Assembly: GCA_018398805.1 (NCBI GenBank)
Contig: JAGFBZ010002264.1
Coordinates: 1 to 64,000 of the forward strand
DNA from: Hirundichthys speculiger
Taxonomy: Eukaryota; Chordata; Actinopteri; Beloniformes; Exocoetidae
DNA length: 64,000 nucleotides
Direction of reading: 5' to 3'
In this document: positions 10,597-21,840 of the stretch, piece by piece
Layout of the letters: each line of letters opens with the position of its first letter
Numbering within the stretch: the stretch's first letter is position 1
Program-made: the position numbers and the translations under genes
The notes under the pieces: model-generated
Databases searched by the model: none
What the model was told of the DNA's origin: nothing
Seen by the model: the letters and a program-made list of their open reading frames with translations, nothing else

Positions 10597-11303
10597 GAAT
10601 ATTGTAGTCTTTCAGAAAGGCCATTAATTGACTGTAGACTATCTTCTCGAGGATTTTTGAAAGAAAAGGCAGTTTGGAGATCGGCCTGAAATTGGCAAGA
10701 GCTGCAGGATCTAGCCCAGGTTTTTTTAATCAGGGGTTGCACTACTGCATGTTTAAAATATACAGGGACGACACCTGAGGAGAGACTGCTATTAATAACT
10801 GCAAGAACAGAAGTTCCAACAGTGGGGAAAACCTCTTTAAATAGTCGAGGAGGGACAGCATCATTTGGAGAGCCTGAGGGCCTCAAATGACCAACAATCT
10901 CCTGTAAAAAGGACAGTGTCACGGGCTCAAACTGGTCAAAGACAGCAGAGCAGGTGACAGAGATTGAGGGGTCATAAGCAGGAGGTGAGATGAGAGCCCT
11001 AGTAGAAGAGACCTTGTCAATAAAAAAGTGAAGAAAATTTTCACAGACAACAGGAGAGGTCTCTATACCAACAGTCTGCTGGGCATTAAGAGCTGAATCA
11101 ATTGTTTTAAACAAAACACGAGGTTTGTGACAGTTAGAGAGGATAATATTAGACAAATGTTCTCTTTTAGCATTTTTCACAGTTGTCTGATAATGACGCC
11201 AGCAGTCCTTTAACATTTGAAAAGACACCTGCAGTTTGTCCTTTTTCCACTTGCGCTCAGCTTTACGGCACTCCTCACGTCTGACAGCACGAGTCCATGT
11301 CAT
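10593..11303 (-). pseudogene. LINE ORF2, linker and N-terminal reverse transcriptase
   Basis: A 236-codon piece in a different frame from the endonuclease. It includes the region before the palm domain and VIGHLRPSGSPNDAVPPRLF-type sequence, then VVQPLIKK, after which the frame is wrong: the expected block (ANFRPISKLPFLSKILEK) is readable one base off. The break coincides with a homopolymer run near 10730. Confidence 0.82.
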
Positions 11304-11326
11304 TTAACCAGGGCTCAGATTTAATT

Positions 11327-12409
11327 TTAGGCTGCCTGGTTTTTTAATGGAGCCACAGTGTCTAAAACAGTCTGGCAGGTGGAGTGAAACCATGAGCTAA
11401 ACTCCTCTGTACTGCACACAGACTCAGGAATGACAGAGTTATGATTAAAAGCGGCCGAAAACTGAACGGCAGTGGAAGGGTTAATGATGCGACAGCGCCG
11501 AACAGCAGCGGCAGATTTAACTGTATTACAGACAAGAGTAACCTCAAATAGCACAGGCATATGATCTGAAAACACTGCGTCACAAATCTCTAGGTTAAGA
11601 ACAGGTAAACCATGCGATAAAACAAGATCGAGTGTGTGTCCATGTTCTTGTGTGGGTCCAGACACAGACTGCACAAGATTAAAAGAGTCAATGAGGTTTA
11701 AAAAGTCATTTGCCATTGGCTTATCAGGACAACACACGTGAACATTAAAATCACCAACAATAAGGACACGGTCATATTTAGGCATAATTTCAGCCAGGAA
11801 ATCAGAAAATTCATTTAAAAAGTCCTTATTGTATTTAGGAGGCCGATAGACCACAGCACACAGCACTGTGTGAGAGCGACCCAGCTCAAATAAGCTCAGT
11901 TCAAAGCTGGTGAACGAGGATAATAGGGATAACTGCTTACATTTATATTGACTCTTGTAAACAGTAGCTATTCCTCCTCCTCGGCCAGACGTCCGCGGGG
12001 AGTTAAAGTAGCAACAGTCATCGGGTAAGAGTTCAGTGAAAGCGCTAGACTCACCAACACTCAGCCACGTCTCAGTCACACAGAGAAAATCCAATCCTCG
12101 GGATGTGAAGAAATCCTTCAGAATGAATGTCTTGTTCGCTAGTGATCTAGCATTCACCAGGCCAATCCTGGCGGGAATCGGCGGGTCCGCGGCATCAGCT
12201 GTCCGGGGAGCCCGCCGCAGGGGCCGCAGGTTGCGGCGATTCACCCCGCGCCAGCGGGGACGAGGAGAGCAGGGGCCGCGGGGCTGGAACACCTCATCTG
12301 GGCCGACGACAGGTAACAGCCAGGAGTCCACAGGGTCCAGTGAGCGCCGGGAAATAGAGAAGCCAGGCACAGAATTAGCCAAAATGGCTATTTTACATCT
12401 GTTGTCCAT
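11327..12409 (-). pseudogene. LINE ORF2, AP-endonuclease domain
   Basis: A 360-codon open piece. After about 85 residues the endonuclease starts with ARIGLVNARSLANK, then LCVTETWL, GRGGGIA, VYRPP, the catalytic GDFN, a LDLVLS block and the terminal SDHMPV motif. These are all core motifs of jockey/L2 endonucleases that nick target DNA for target-primed reverse transcription. The frame ends at a stop after a run of A, where the family continues in another frame (SEPWLND is readable), so the break is a frameshift rather than a true end. Confidence 0.9.
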
Positions 12410-12420
12410 GGACCGATGTT

Positions 12421-12877
12421 AACAGATCAGACGCATACTAAAAGAAACAAAATCATAAAATACACAAACATCTTGTTAAAACTTACTGATAAAAGAACAC
12501 ATAAGACATATAAAATAATATTAATATAGGAAAAACAGGGAAATAAAAAAAAGGAAGTTAAAAAAAAAAGGTAAAGATATAAGACAATGTACAACTAATA
12601 ACAAGTCTTGTTATTATCAAGTATTGAAGCCTGAAAAGATGTCTTTCAGTGACCTGCTAAAATCTGCAGGGGGCTGTGACATCACAGACCCAGATCAGAC
12701 CAGAAACTTCTGGTTTTCCTGTGATTATCTCAACCCAGTTCCATCCCATTATCTATGCCCAGGTCTTCCCATTCAGGGTAACTGGGATCTGCTGGACATG
12801 GGCATTTCCGTCCATCCATCCATTAACTTACTCAAACTTATTATTAACTTATTCAAATTCAGGCACCTGAAGCAAGG
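12421..12877. other. Sequence upstream of the LINE, nothing firm
   Basis: AT-rich up to about 12620, possibly LINE 5' UTR. After that no family is recognised until the repeat at 12878. Confidence 0.35.
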
Positions 12878-13053
12878 AGGCGCAGACCTCCCATCTCTCT
12901 GCCCACCTCCTCCAGGTGTTCTGGGAGAACACAGAGGTGTGTCCAGGCTAGCCCAAACACATCACCTCTCCGCCGTGTCCCGGGTCTGCACCGGGGTTTC
13001 TTCCCCGGTCGGACATGGCTGAAGTACTTCCCGAGGGAGGCGTGCGGACAAAT
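12878..13053 (+). repeat. Dispersed teleost repeat with CCCGAGGGAGGCG motif
   Basis: The order CAGACCTCCC, CCACCTCCTCCAG, GTGTCCCGGGTCTG, CGGACATGGCTG and CCCGAGGGAGGCG matches a repeat very common in fish genomes. Divergent copy; class unknown to me. Confidence 0.5.
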
Positions 13054-13579
13054 CACTCCGGCTGGCCCGTTAATGGATGTGGAGGAGCCAGAACTGTACT
13101 GACCTTCTCACCTTTATCTCCGAGGGAGAGTCCAGCCAGCCCGTGGAGAAAACTCATTTCAGCCGAAAGTGGGTGTAGTAAGGTTGTAATTGGTTTCAAA
13201 AAGGAACAGCCTGGAAAGGAAGAGTCGGCTCTGCCCCCGAATATTGGCTGGTTTTTGAATTTAGCTTTACAGATCTCAAACAACGTTACACCTCGGCAGG
13301 TGGATGCAGAATAACAGAGTATCAGTAATACAAATGGCTTCAACAGAGGACTAGATAACACTAGACAAAATATATGAGACACTGAGGAAGAGAGAGAAAC
13401 AGGAGAAACCCAGGGATCGTTTGTTGAGACTGTTTGATGCTAAAGGTTGCAGAACAAAATATTAAATCAAATCAAAATCAGACTTCACACTTGTTCTCTT
13501 CCTAAACCTGCATGAGTGAGGTTTTCCACCTTGAGCACAGCCACCACGCACGGCTGCAGTTATTTATAGCCCGTGCAGT

Positions 13580-13776
13580 TATTAATTCATTCATCCATTT
13601 ATTTTTTTATTTTTTTTTTATAGCCAGTTCATCCTGTTCAGGGCCGCTGGGAGGCTGGAGCTCATCCCAGTTGGTGATCGGGCCAGAAGCCAGGTAACAA
13701 CCTGGACAGGTCACAGCTCCACCGCTGTGAGAAACAGATCAGAAACAACCCAGCGTGCATGTTTTTGGACTGCAGG
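13580..13776 (+). repeat. Dispersed teleost repeat, interrupted by the foldback MITE
   Basis: CAGTTCATCCTGTTCAGGGC, GAGGCTGGAGCTCATCCCAG, ACAACCTGGACAGGTCAC and GCATGTTTTTGGACTG follow the order of a common fish repeat. Its next block (AGGAGGAAGC) lies beyond the MITE at 14722, so the MITE inserted into this repeat. Confidence 0.6.
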
Positions 13777-14716
13777 TATGAAGACCCGTTTGGGCCATAA
13801 TTCAATGAATAAATGAGTCTATTATTATGAAATACAGGCATTTATTATTATGAAATACATACCCATTATTATGAAATATTTCCCATTATTATGAAATATA
13901 TGTGTATTATTATGAAATATTTCTCATTATTATGAAAAAAATGTAATTATTATGAAATATATTTTTATTATTATTTAATCTTAGTTTAATGCATAATAGT
14001 TTATTTCAGAATGTCTTTTTTATCTAAGAATGAGTTTTTACATAATTGCTTCCTTTTTCATAAGAATGGGCTTTTACATAATAATGACATTTTGCCAGTG
14101 GGCGGGACCAGTGGTTGACCTGCACTCTCATTAGCTGATCCTTCTCCATTCAGTTGGTGGGGGACTCACATCGAGCCTGTTGGCTACCTCTCGGAATTGA
14201 CATCAAGTTCACATCGACTAAAAAATGTAGCGCGAAATGTAGGGAAAACTTGATTTTGACGGCATGGCGGCAGGAGAAAGATCCTTTTCTGACTTACTCT
14301 GAGAGGTAGCCAACAGGCTCGACGCTAGTCCCCCACCAACTGCATGGAGAAGGATCAGCCAATGAGAGTGCAGGTCAACCACTGGTTCCGCCCACTGGCA
14401 AAATGTCATTATTATGTAAAAGCTCATTCTTATGAAAAATGAAGCCATTATGTAAAAGCTCATTCTTAGATAAAAAAGACATTCTGAAATAAACTATTAT
14501 GCATTAAACTAAGATTAAATAATAGTAAAAATATATTTCATAATAATTACATTTTTTTCATAACAATGGGAAATATTTCTTAATAATAAACATGTATTTC
14601 ATAATAATGGGAAACATTTCATAATAATGGGTATGTATTTCATAATAATAAACACCCGTATTTCATAATAATAGACTCATTTATTCATTGAATTATGACC
14701 CAAACGGGGCTCCATA
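13777..14716. mobile_element. Foldback MITE, copy 1 (fully palindromic version)
   Basis: Terminal repeats TATGAAGACCCGTTTGGG and CAAACGGGGCTCCATA. The 6-bp direct repeat TGCAGG flanks it (13771-13776 and 14717-14722). The interrupted host repeat gives an independent empty-site reading (GGACTGCAGGAGGAAGC), confirming a 6-bp duplication. Each arm has ATTATTATGAAATA-type repeats followed by a GC-richer block (GGTTGACCTGCACTCTCATT); in this copy nearly the whole element, not only its ends, is inverted-repeated around about 14240. Superfamily not assigned. Confidence 0.8.
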
Positions 14717-14722
14717 TGCAGG

Positions 14723-15015
14723 AGGAAGCAAGAATACAAAGAAGAAAGAAAACAATATGCACATTTGAATAAAAGTAGCCAGTATTATCAAGCGTTCTTT
14801 CATTCTTTCAGCTCTTCGCCACAGCTGGTTTTTGCTAGAAGTTATCGCACAGCCTCTCGTCAATTCGTGCACCGCTAACCGTGAGATGTCCTTTTCTTTG
14901 AAATAACAAACCTGTTTTTTAAAGCAGCACAAAGGAGCCTTTGGTATTTGTGGCTCAGTGGGGCCCCCTGCAGGTGTGAGGGTTGAGACACTTTTATGAA
15001 ACTGTCTCGTGCACT
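14723..15015. other. Short intergenic stretch, nothing firm
   Basis: Begins with the continuation of the interrupted dispersed repeat (AGGAAGC). The rest is not recognised. Confidence 0.4.
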
Positions 15016-15023
15016 TCGGTGGA

Positions 15024-16191
15024 CAGTGTTGTACCTGAACGTGTTCATTGAATGAAAGTTCACGAACTAGTTAATATTTTTGCCAACGTGAACTGAGCGC
15101 GCTCTCTTTCTCCTTCACCAGCGGGGGGCGTGAACGAGTTCATTTGGCCAGTTGTGAACGACGCTCTTTCAAAGTTCACGCTCGGTCAAAACCGTTCCAG
15201 GTTTCCAGAGAACCCCATTTAAAATCCACCACAAACGAGTCTGATATGTATCTGAGGAAATCAGTCAAACATGGCAACACGGCTGTCGCTGCTGTCACGC
15301 TAACAATTACGTCATCAAACGTTTAAAACAAGCAGGAAGATGAGAGCTACAGTTACCCAGAGTCCTTTGTACCTTAAGGACCTGTTTTTGTCTGATAATA
15401 AAGACCATTTGGCAGCAAGTTTTTCCTCATATTTTTAATCTACCGTAGATCAGTGATTCCCAAAGTGTGGGCCGCGGCCCCCTGGTGGGCCGTCGTGGGA
15501 CTGCAGGTGGACCGTGAGAGGTTATTAAAATTAAACAAATGTGTTTTAAATCCTCGATCTTTTTTAAACGTTTTTAATTACTGTAAAATATTCATGACAT
15601 GATTAAAAAAAACATTAAGAAGTAATAAAACAAACCAGTTAAGTGTTATTCTACTGTCATCTTAACTTAATATGACAAGTGTCACCTTATTTGTTGACCC
15701 CTCACATTAATATCAGATCATGGTTCCTGGTCCTGTATGTTGATCACAGTTGTGATTAAAGGTTTCGGTGGACCACGGAGATTTTTCACATTTCATATTG
15801 GTCCTTGGTATTCTGATGTTTGGGAACGGCTGCTGTAGAGAGAAGATAAAAATGGAAATAACAGTTTTACATGGGCTGTTCCTTCAATGCTAATGCTAAT
15901 GCTAATGTGAACCCTGGTTGGTTCAGGATTCTGAATTGGACCAATAGTTTTCGACAGTTAAAACGGATAAAATAATTGCCATTTGTGGGGGGGGGGGGGG
16001 GGGGGTAGTATATGGGCATCATTTTGACAAATAATTGCTCGCAGCCACATTAAAAATTTTTTTTTTTTTTAAAGGGCTTAAAATGAACTATTTATTAATT
16101 TTTTGAAATGGTGAACTGAACTAGTTCATTTTAATTTCTGTGAACTATGAACTGAACTAGTTTGTGTAGAAAGTGAACTTGCCCAACACTG
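15024..16191. mobile_element. hAT-type element with GTGAAC-rich termini, carrying a nested hAT
   Basis: Left end CAGTGTTGTACCTGAACGTG and right end GTGAACTTGCCCAACACTG, flanked by an exact 8-bp duplication TCGGTGGA (15016-15023 and 16192-16199). Both end zones repeat GTTCA/TGAAC motifs such as GAACTAGTTCA. It is split by the element at 15451-15832 and holds a 19-G tract at 15987-16005. No transposase is seen. Confidence 0.83.
15451..15832. mobile_element. hAT/Charlie-like MITE nested in the preceding hAT
   Basis: Left end CAGTGATTCCCAAAGTGTGG and right end TTTGGGAACGGCTG are inverted repeats. Flanks CCGTAGAT (15443-15450) and CTGTAGAG (15833-15840) match at six of eight positions, an aged duplication. 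A partial inverted copy of the same family is at 33586-33833. Confidence 0.75.
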
Positions 16192-16199
16192 TCGGTGGA

Positions 16200-17364
16200 C
16201 AGGTTGACTTTTACAGCATGAAATTGAAATAAGTGAAGTCATTTATCATTTCTTGATTCACGATAACACATCCAAGACTCTGCTTTTGTTTCCTTTATAA
16301 AAATCAATCAAAGCTGGTCTTCTGTTTCATTTCTGCTCCAGCTGCTGCTTTTATGTGACAAATATGAACTGTGACAAACTGGAAACTCTGTCTAATGCCG
16401 TCCTCCTCCACAAACCCCCCCCCCCCCCCCCCCCCCCCACCTTCATAATCATGCATCACAGACAAACCTAAACCCACCTAATCACCAGGAAACCACAGGT
16501 GAGCTGTTTCTCTGTCCCCGTTTTAATTCCACGCTGGGAGAAACCAGACATCAGTGAACAGCAGAGGTGAATCCTAATTCTGTTTTCGGCTAACATTTCC
16601 ATTTAAATTGCTTTACAATTTGAAAGATTTCCCCGGAGAGTGTCACAAAAATTCACTTTCTCCAGCCCCTAAATGAAGTAGTGAGTAGTCAAGCCTTATT
16701 TTTCAGCTCTGTCATCAGGACCGGCTGAACAGAACTGAATGATGCGCCGTTAATCCCCAAAGGGAACGATTCTTCTTCTGTCGCTCTCTTGTTTCCTCTT
16801 CCATCATTGCTTTCTGACCCCTGTGGCCCCTAACAGGATGAAGAAGATGAAGAAGATGGAGGGAGGGAGAAGAGGGAGGCATGGGTAAAATAAAAAACAA
16901 AAATTAGCTGAAACACAGGCGACTGTTTGTCACCCAACAACAACTCATCTAATGGTACGTCACATTTAAACTCTCTGGGAAACCCTAATACCTGGATGCA
17001 GAGACGCTCCTTCACTGTACGTGAAATAAAATGTTACTGGTTTCACTAATACTGGAAGCTGTGTTAGAGACAAGGAGGATGTTAAAGCCACATCAGCAAA
17101 CAAAAGTCTTATCTGCAGGCACGTGCACCTTAATATCCTGCAAACAAGGCTTGTTTTTTTTTTATTTTTTAACTCTGACATTGTTTCATTAACAGAAATG
17201 TTTGCACTTTATGGTAAACTGGGATGAAAGTCAAAGTCAGCTGTTAATATTTAAGTGTCACACAAGAAAATCGCAGTCATTCACGGTTTGATCGAACACA
17301 ACAGGCACGTTGACGCGCTGTAAAGGGCAGATGTTCAACCGGATTCACCTTCACCCTGCGGCCG
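16200..17364. other. Intergenic sequence, no gene seen
   Basis: Contains a 24-C tract at 16415-16438 and a small GAAGAT-repeat patch near 16845. No recognisable exon or transposon. Confidence 0.45.
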
Positions 17365-18146
17365 CTGCAGTGGTTGCAGCAGTGGAGGATGCAGCAGTGG
17401 CTGCAGTGGTTACAGCAGTGGAGGCTGCAGCAGTGGCTGCAGTAGTTGCAGCAGTGGAGGATGCAGCAGTTGCTGCAGTGGTTACAGCAGTGGAGGATGC
17501 AGCAGTGGCTGCAGTGGTTACATAAGTGGAGGCTGCAGCAGTGGCTGCAGTGGTTACAGCAGTGGAGGATGCAGCAGTGGCTGCAGTGGTTACAGCAGTG
17601 GAGGATGCAGCAGTGGCTGCAGTAGTTGCAGCAGTGGCTGCAGCAGTGGCTGCAGTGGTTACAGCAGTGGAGGATGCAGCAGTGGCTGCAGTGGTTGCAG
17701 CAGTGGAGGATGCAGCAGTTGCTGCAGTGGTTGCAGCAGTGGAGGATGCAGCAGTGGCTGCAGTAGTTGCAGCAGTGGCTGCAGCAGTGGCTGCAGTGGT
17801 TACAGCAGTGGAGGATACAGCAGTGGAGGCTGCAGAAGTGGCTGCAGTGGTTGCAGCAGTGGAGGATTCAGCAGTGGCTACAGTGGTTGCAGCAGTGGAG
17901 GCTGCAGCAGTGGAGGATACAGCAGTGGAGGCTGCAGCAGTGGCTGCAGTGGTTGCAGCAGTGGAGGATGCAGCAGTGGCTGCAGTGGTTACAGCAGTGG
18001 AGGATGCAGCAGTGGCTGCAGTGGTTGCAGCAGTGGAGGATGCAGCAGTGGATGCAGTGGTTGCAGCAGTGGAGGATGCAGCAGTGGCTGCAGTGGTGGT
18101 TGCAGCAGTGGAGGCTGCAGGAGTGGCAGCTGCAGCTGCAGCAGCG
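17365..18146. repeat. Minisatellite, 36-bp unit built on GCAGCAGTG-like 9-mers
   Basis: The array repeats the 18-mer GCAGCAGTGGCTGCAGTG followed by GTTACAGCAGTGGAGGAT, with variants that drop or add 9- or 12-bp subunits. All subunit lengths are multiples of three and no stop triplet exists in several phases, so long open frames appear on both strands (Ala/Val-rich, Ala/Thr-rich and Gln/Trp-rich). This open character follows from the repeat itself; there is no other evidence of a gene. Confidence 0.88.
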
Positions 18147-19382
18147 GCTGCATCATCTGCGGTTCTCGTATGCTGTAAAAGTCTCATCTGTGCTCCTCGA
18201 GCTCCTGTGGAGTTTCTCAGGTTAGATCGGACACAAACAGGGACACGTCGGTGCGGCGGTGAGGCATTTATATATTCTGCGCGGCTCCCGGGGCCCTGCA
18301 GAATTGATGGGAGGGCCGGCTGATTGCAGTCTGGATGATAAATGACTCCAAACATTCAGGTAAAATATGACCGTCGATTTGCCGTCCGATGTTCGAAATA
18401 TACACAAACAAGCACTGCTGCTGCAGGCTGCTGTTACTGCTGGGGGGGGGAGGGGGGAGGAGGGGGGGGGGAGGGGGGGAGGGAGGAGTGAAGTTAAAGC
18501 TATTCAAACAGCATGGCTTCATCTGGAGGTCAACAAAACTGAAAAAAATGATTATTGATTATTCACATTGAATAAGAGGTGAGTTTGAGCTGCTTCCACA
18601 CTGGACGCACAACTGAGGTCTCACATTAACAAAGGAAGAGTAATGAGGCTGCGAGACGAGTTTCAGTATCAGTATTCAGTTAATACTTCAGTGATGTTCC
18701 AGATGTTTCTCTTTTTTTTCTGTGAAGAAAAGGGCACCTTGCTCTCCAGAGCAAAAAAACAGAAGATCGTTATCGCTACTAAGTTCAGAAGCCAGACTCT
18801 GTGATGGTCTGAAATGTTACAAATAACCTCAAACAATCTGTCGCTGTCTTTAAGCTCTTTCAGCGTGACCAACAAGTAGCAGTTGGTAGAAATACTCAGC
18901 GGTTCTCTGGATGGATCTGGATCGAGCTGCCGGTGGAAGCAAAGGTGAGATTGTGAGAAAACTGATGTTTCTAAATGAGAGCCAGCGCAGGAGACGAGCC
19001 CCTTAAACGAAAAAAAGAAAAATCACACTCAACGACAGTTAAACCAGTTTCGGTGAGGCTCATTTTTTTTATTCCTGATAAAAAGAAAGGCGAGGCTGGG
19101 AGTCGACACATTTGATGCAACGACAGCGTGCGTGTTATTAAAGGCCGAGCACTCCTGCTGGATTTCCCCTTTAACATTAACAAAGGAAGCTAAGTGATAG
19201 TTTGAAGGTCCTCTCTGGTTTAAATCCTCATCTCAGCGTCAGTTACTGACTGATGAGTTCTGACGCTTAGTATCGTATAGAACCAGGCCTTCTAATTCGG
19301 ACAAAGAGAGATTAACCCTGCAAGCGTTTAATAAGTGTGAGAACCGAGTTTCATCTCAATTAACTCATTTCTGGACCCCTTA
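18147..19382. other. Intergenic sequence with a G-rich strand
   Basis: 18442-18488 is a run of G blocks separated by single A residues, able in principle to form G-quadruplexes. The rest shows no recognisable exon or repeat. Confidence 0.45.
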
Positions 19383-20373
19383 TATGGAGCCCCGTTTGGG
19401 CCATAATTCAATGAATAAATGAGTCTATTATTATGAAATACAGGCGTTTATTATAATGAAATACGTATCCATTATTATAAATTTTTCCCATTATTATGAA
19501 ATACATGTGTATTATTATGAAATATTTCCCATTATTATGAAAAAAATGTAATTATTATGAAATATATTTGTATTATTATTTAATATTAGTTTAATGCATA
19601 ATAGTTTATTTCAGAATGGCTTTTTTTTTAATCTAAGAATGAGTTTTTACATAATTGCTTCCTTTTTCATAAGAATGAGCTTTTACATAATAATGACATT
19701 TTGCCAGTGGGCGGGGCCAGTAGTTGACCTGCGTGCTCATTGGCTGATCCTTCTCCATTCTACGCTCTGACATTGACTAGTTTTGGCCGTGAGGTCCCGT
19801 TAGCAGCGGGCCGTGGCGTCATCAAGGTGCGCTCCTAGTCCGATTGTAGCTAGCTCAAAAAAACGTGCATTATATTCAAGGTTACTTACATTGTACGTGA
19901 TTTCGTGGAGTTGCAGCACTTATAATTACAGTTAGTGGGGGACTCGCATCGAGCCTAAGTCAGAAAAGGATCTTTCTCCTGTCGCCATGCCGTCAAAATC
20001 AAGTTTTACCTACATTTCGCGCTACGTTTCTTAATTGATGTCAACTTTTAGCCGTAAACTGAGGTGCATTCTGCCACCTACTGGCCTGGAGTATGTACAT
20101 TGCACCTCTCGCCCACTATTGATATTCACTGTTCTGTTGCTTAAGCCTGAATGAAAGAGCAGCCAATCACATAAATGGCTCCGCCCTCTCTGCTGTGATT
20201 GACACACAAATCATTTTTATGAAAAACAAAGTCATTATTATGTAAAAGCTCATTCTTCTGAAAAACGAAACCATTATCATAATAATGGGAAATATTTCAT
20301 AATAATAAACGCCTGTATTTCATAATAATAGACTCATTTATTCATTTAATTATGACCCAAATGGGGCTCCATA
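19383..20373. mobile_element. Foldback MITE, copy 2 (with about 150-bp internal insertion)
   Basis: Ends TATGGAGCCCCGTTTGGG and AATGGGGCTCCATA with the 6-bp direct repeat CCCTTA (19377-19382 and 20374-20379). The left half resembles copy 1. The right half has a different block (ACTGAGGTGCATTCTGCC, CTATTGATATTCACTG) shared with copy 3. Relative to copy 3 it has extra sequence between about 19783 and 19933, and lacks a short block after ATCGAGCCT. A short frame starting ATGCCGTCAAAATCAAG is kept in all three copies. Confidence 0.85.
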
Positions 20374-20504
20374 CCCTTAAAGTGAATCTCCACAGGCAAA
20401 CATACAAACGCTGACCAGACCCGTCTGAGTTCATTTCACCCAGTAATTAATGACTGATGCTGCGATGCGCTCTGACTTGTGACACGCTTGTTAACTCTAA
20501 TCAG

Positions 20505-20541
<37 letters not shown>
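20505..20541 (+). repeat. Homopolymer C tract, 37 bp
   Basis: Uninterrupted C run read directly. The length is likely to be unreliable in any sequencing technology. Confidence 0.9.
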
Positions 20542-20759
20542 TTTAAATATATGAATTCACAGCAGGTGTGCTTACAATGACAAGTCGTCTGGGATGATTT
20601 ACTGCGTAAATACCGGGCAGGATTTTATTTTTATGAATGATTTCACTCTCGGTTCACTCAGCAGACGGAAAATACAGAAATCAGATGGTTACCGGTACGT
20701 CAGCTGGCTGAAGGCCTTAAACCTTTTAAATTCAGCCTTCAGAATCAAAGCCTAATTAT

Positions 20760-21276
20760 TAGGGCTGGGCAACGATTAAAATTTTTAATCGCGATTAATC
20801 GCATGATTTCCCTGATTAATCACGATTAATCGCATTGTAAACGCAAAATCAAATAATGAATTCAAAAGTAGTGCAAAGGTCACTTTTATTCAAATGTTCT
20901 GCTCCCATATGAACTAAAGTGCCATAACATTTGTTGTTCAAACACTTTTAACATCAGCACTTGTCAGTAACACATATTTAGTGTAAATCTCATCTTAAAA
21001 AATGTAAAATAAAATAAAGCTTATTACCACTGCCAGGGCATTAATGTCATCCTGTTTTTATAAAAAATAAAAAAGTCTACAAACAAAATCCAGCAAAATG
21101 ATTGTGTCTCAGCACAATCAGAACATTAAAACAGGTAATTTCTGAGGTAACAGCAGAAACTTTTAACGGGGAGTTGAACTTGTCAGTTGTTACAAATAAC
21201 CTTGTTTCTGTTGAATCCTCCGTCTGGGAGAACTTTAAAATGAAAATATCCACGTTAAAGTTTAGAAACTTTATCA
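20760..21276. mobile_element. hAT element of the TAGGGCTGGGCAA family, copy 1, right part missing
   Basis: The left terminus TAGGGCTGGGCAACGATTAA and the following roughly 500 bp match the copies at 29981 and 49093. Similarity stops near 21276 after CTTTATCAAT; the other terminus (GCCCAGCCCTA) is not found nearby, so the copy is truncated. The TAATCGCGATTAATCG palindromic zone beside the terminus is preserved. Confidence 0.8.
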
Positions 21277-21404
21277 ATGTGATGTGTTGAGGGTCTTCCT
21301 GAAGTCCCGAGCTGTTAAAAGAGAACTTAAACCGTAAATGTATTAAACTTAAGGTGAACGTTTACCTGGCTGTATGTAGCACCGTTCATCTCTTCTTCAG
21401 ACAT

Positions 21405-21460
21405 CCCAGCAGCATGATGCTGCCACCACCGTGCTTCACTGTGGGATTGCTCTTTTCTAC
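21405..21460 (-). pseudogene. Tc1 transposase fragment
   Basis: The minus strand reads SNPTVKHGGGSIMLLGC, the VKHGGGSIM-WGC block of Tc1 transposases, within about 55 bp. No terminal repeats are visible beside it. Confidence 0.65.
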
Positions 21461-21840
21461 TACTACTTTTGTACTAATATTGATAATAATAATTTAGGTG
21501 AATCCAGAGGAGGAAACTAATCACACTTACCTCCCGCGTTGCCAGGTTTTACCGCTCTAATGTGGCCACTTGTTCATGGTTGTTCTCTCTCTCCGTGACA
21601 GTCGAGCTCTTCTGAAAAGATTATCTTTTTGTTGAGAGTCTCTAAAACACTCCCAGTGTGGTGGTTTAGCATGTCAATGTTTCATAGATCAATAAATACA
21701 CAATAAAGTGAACAGAAGCAGCTCCGCCCCCCCTCCCTTGCCTCATACTGTGTGCTGCTGTCTGTTTCTTTCTTATTAATCACATTTTACTCGGTTCTGA
21801 ATGCGTGTCGGGACTCTGGACGAACTCTCTGGGTTTCGCT

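Larger units (their letters stand above)
9141..12420 (-). mobile_element. L2-type (jockey group) LINE, nearly full length, inactive
   Basis: On the minus strand the element runs from about 12420 to a 3' tail of four TTGGA pentamers (plus strand TCCAA x4, 9141-9160), typical of L2 elements that end in short tandem repeats instead of poly(A). It holds an apurinic endonuclease domain followed by reverse transcriptase in the usual order. At least three frameshifts separate the pieces, near 11300-11330, 10730 (run of A) and 10300 (run of G), so it cannot make a full protein. The 5' end is uncertain and may reach about 12620. No target duplication was identified. Confidence 0.88.

Noticed and set aside
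17351..18355. A 334-codon Ala/Thr-rich protein on minus, and Ala/Val-rich or Gln/Trp-rich proteins on plus
   Set aside because: All come from one minisatellite with subunits in multiples of three. Overlapping open frames on both strands argue against coding.
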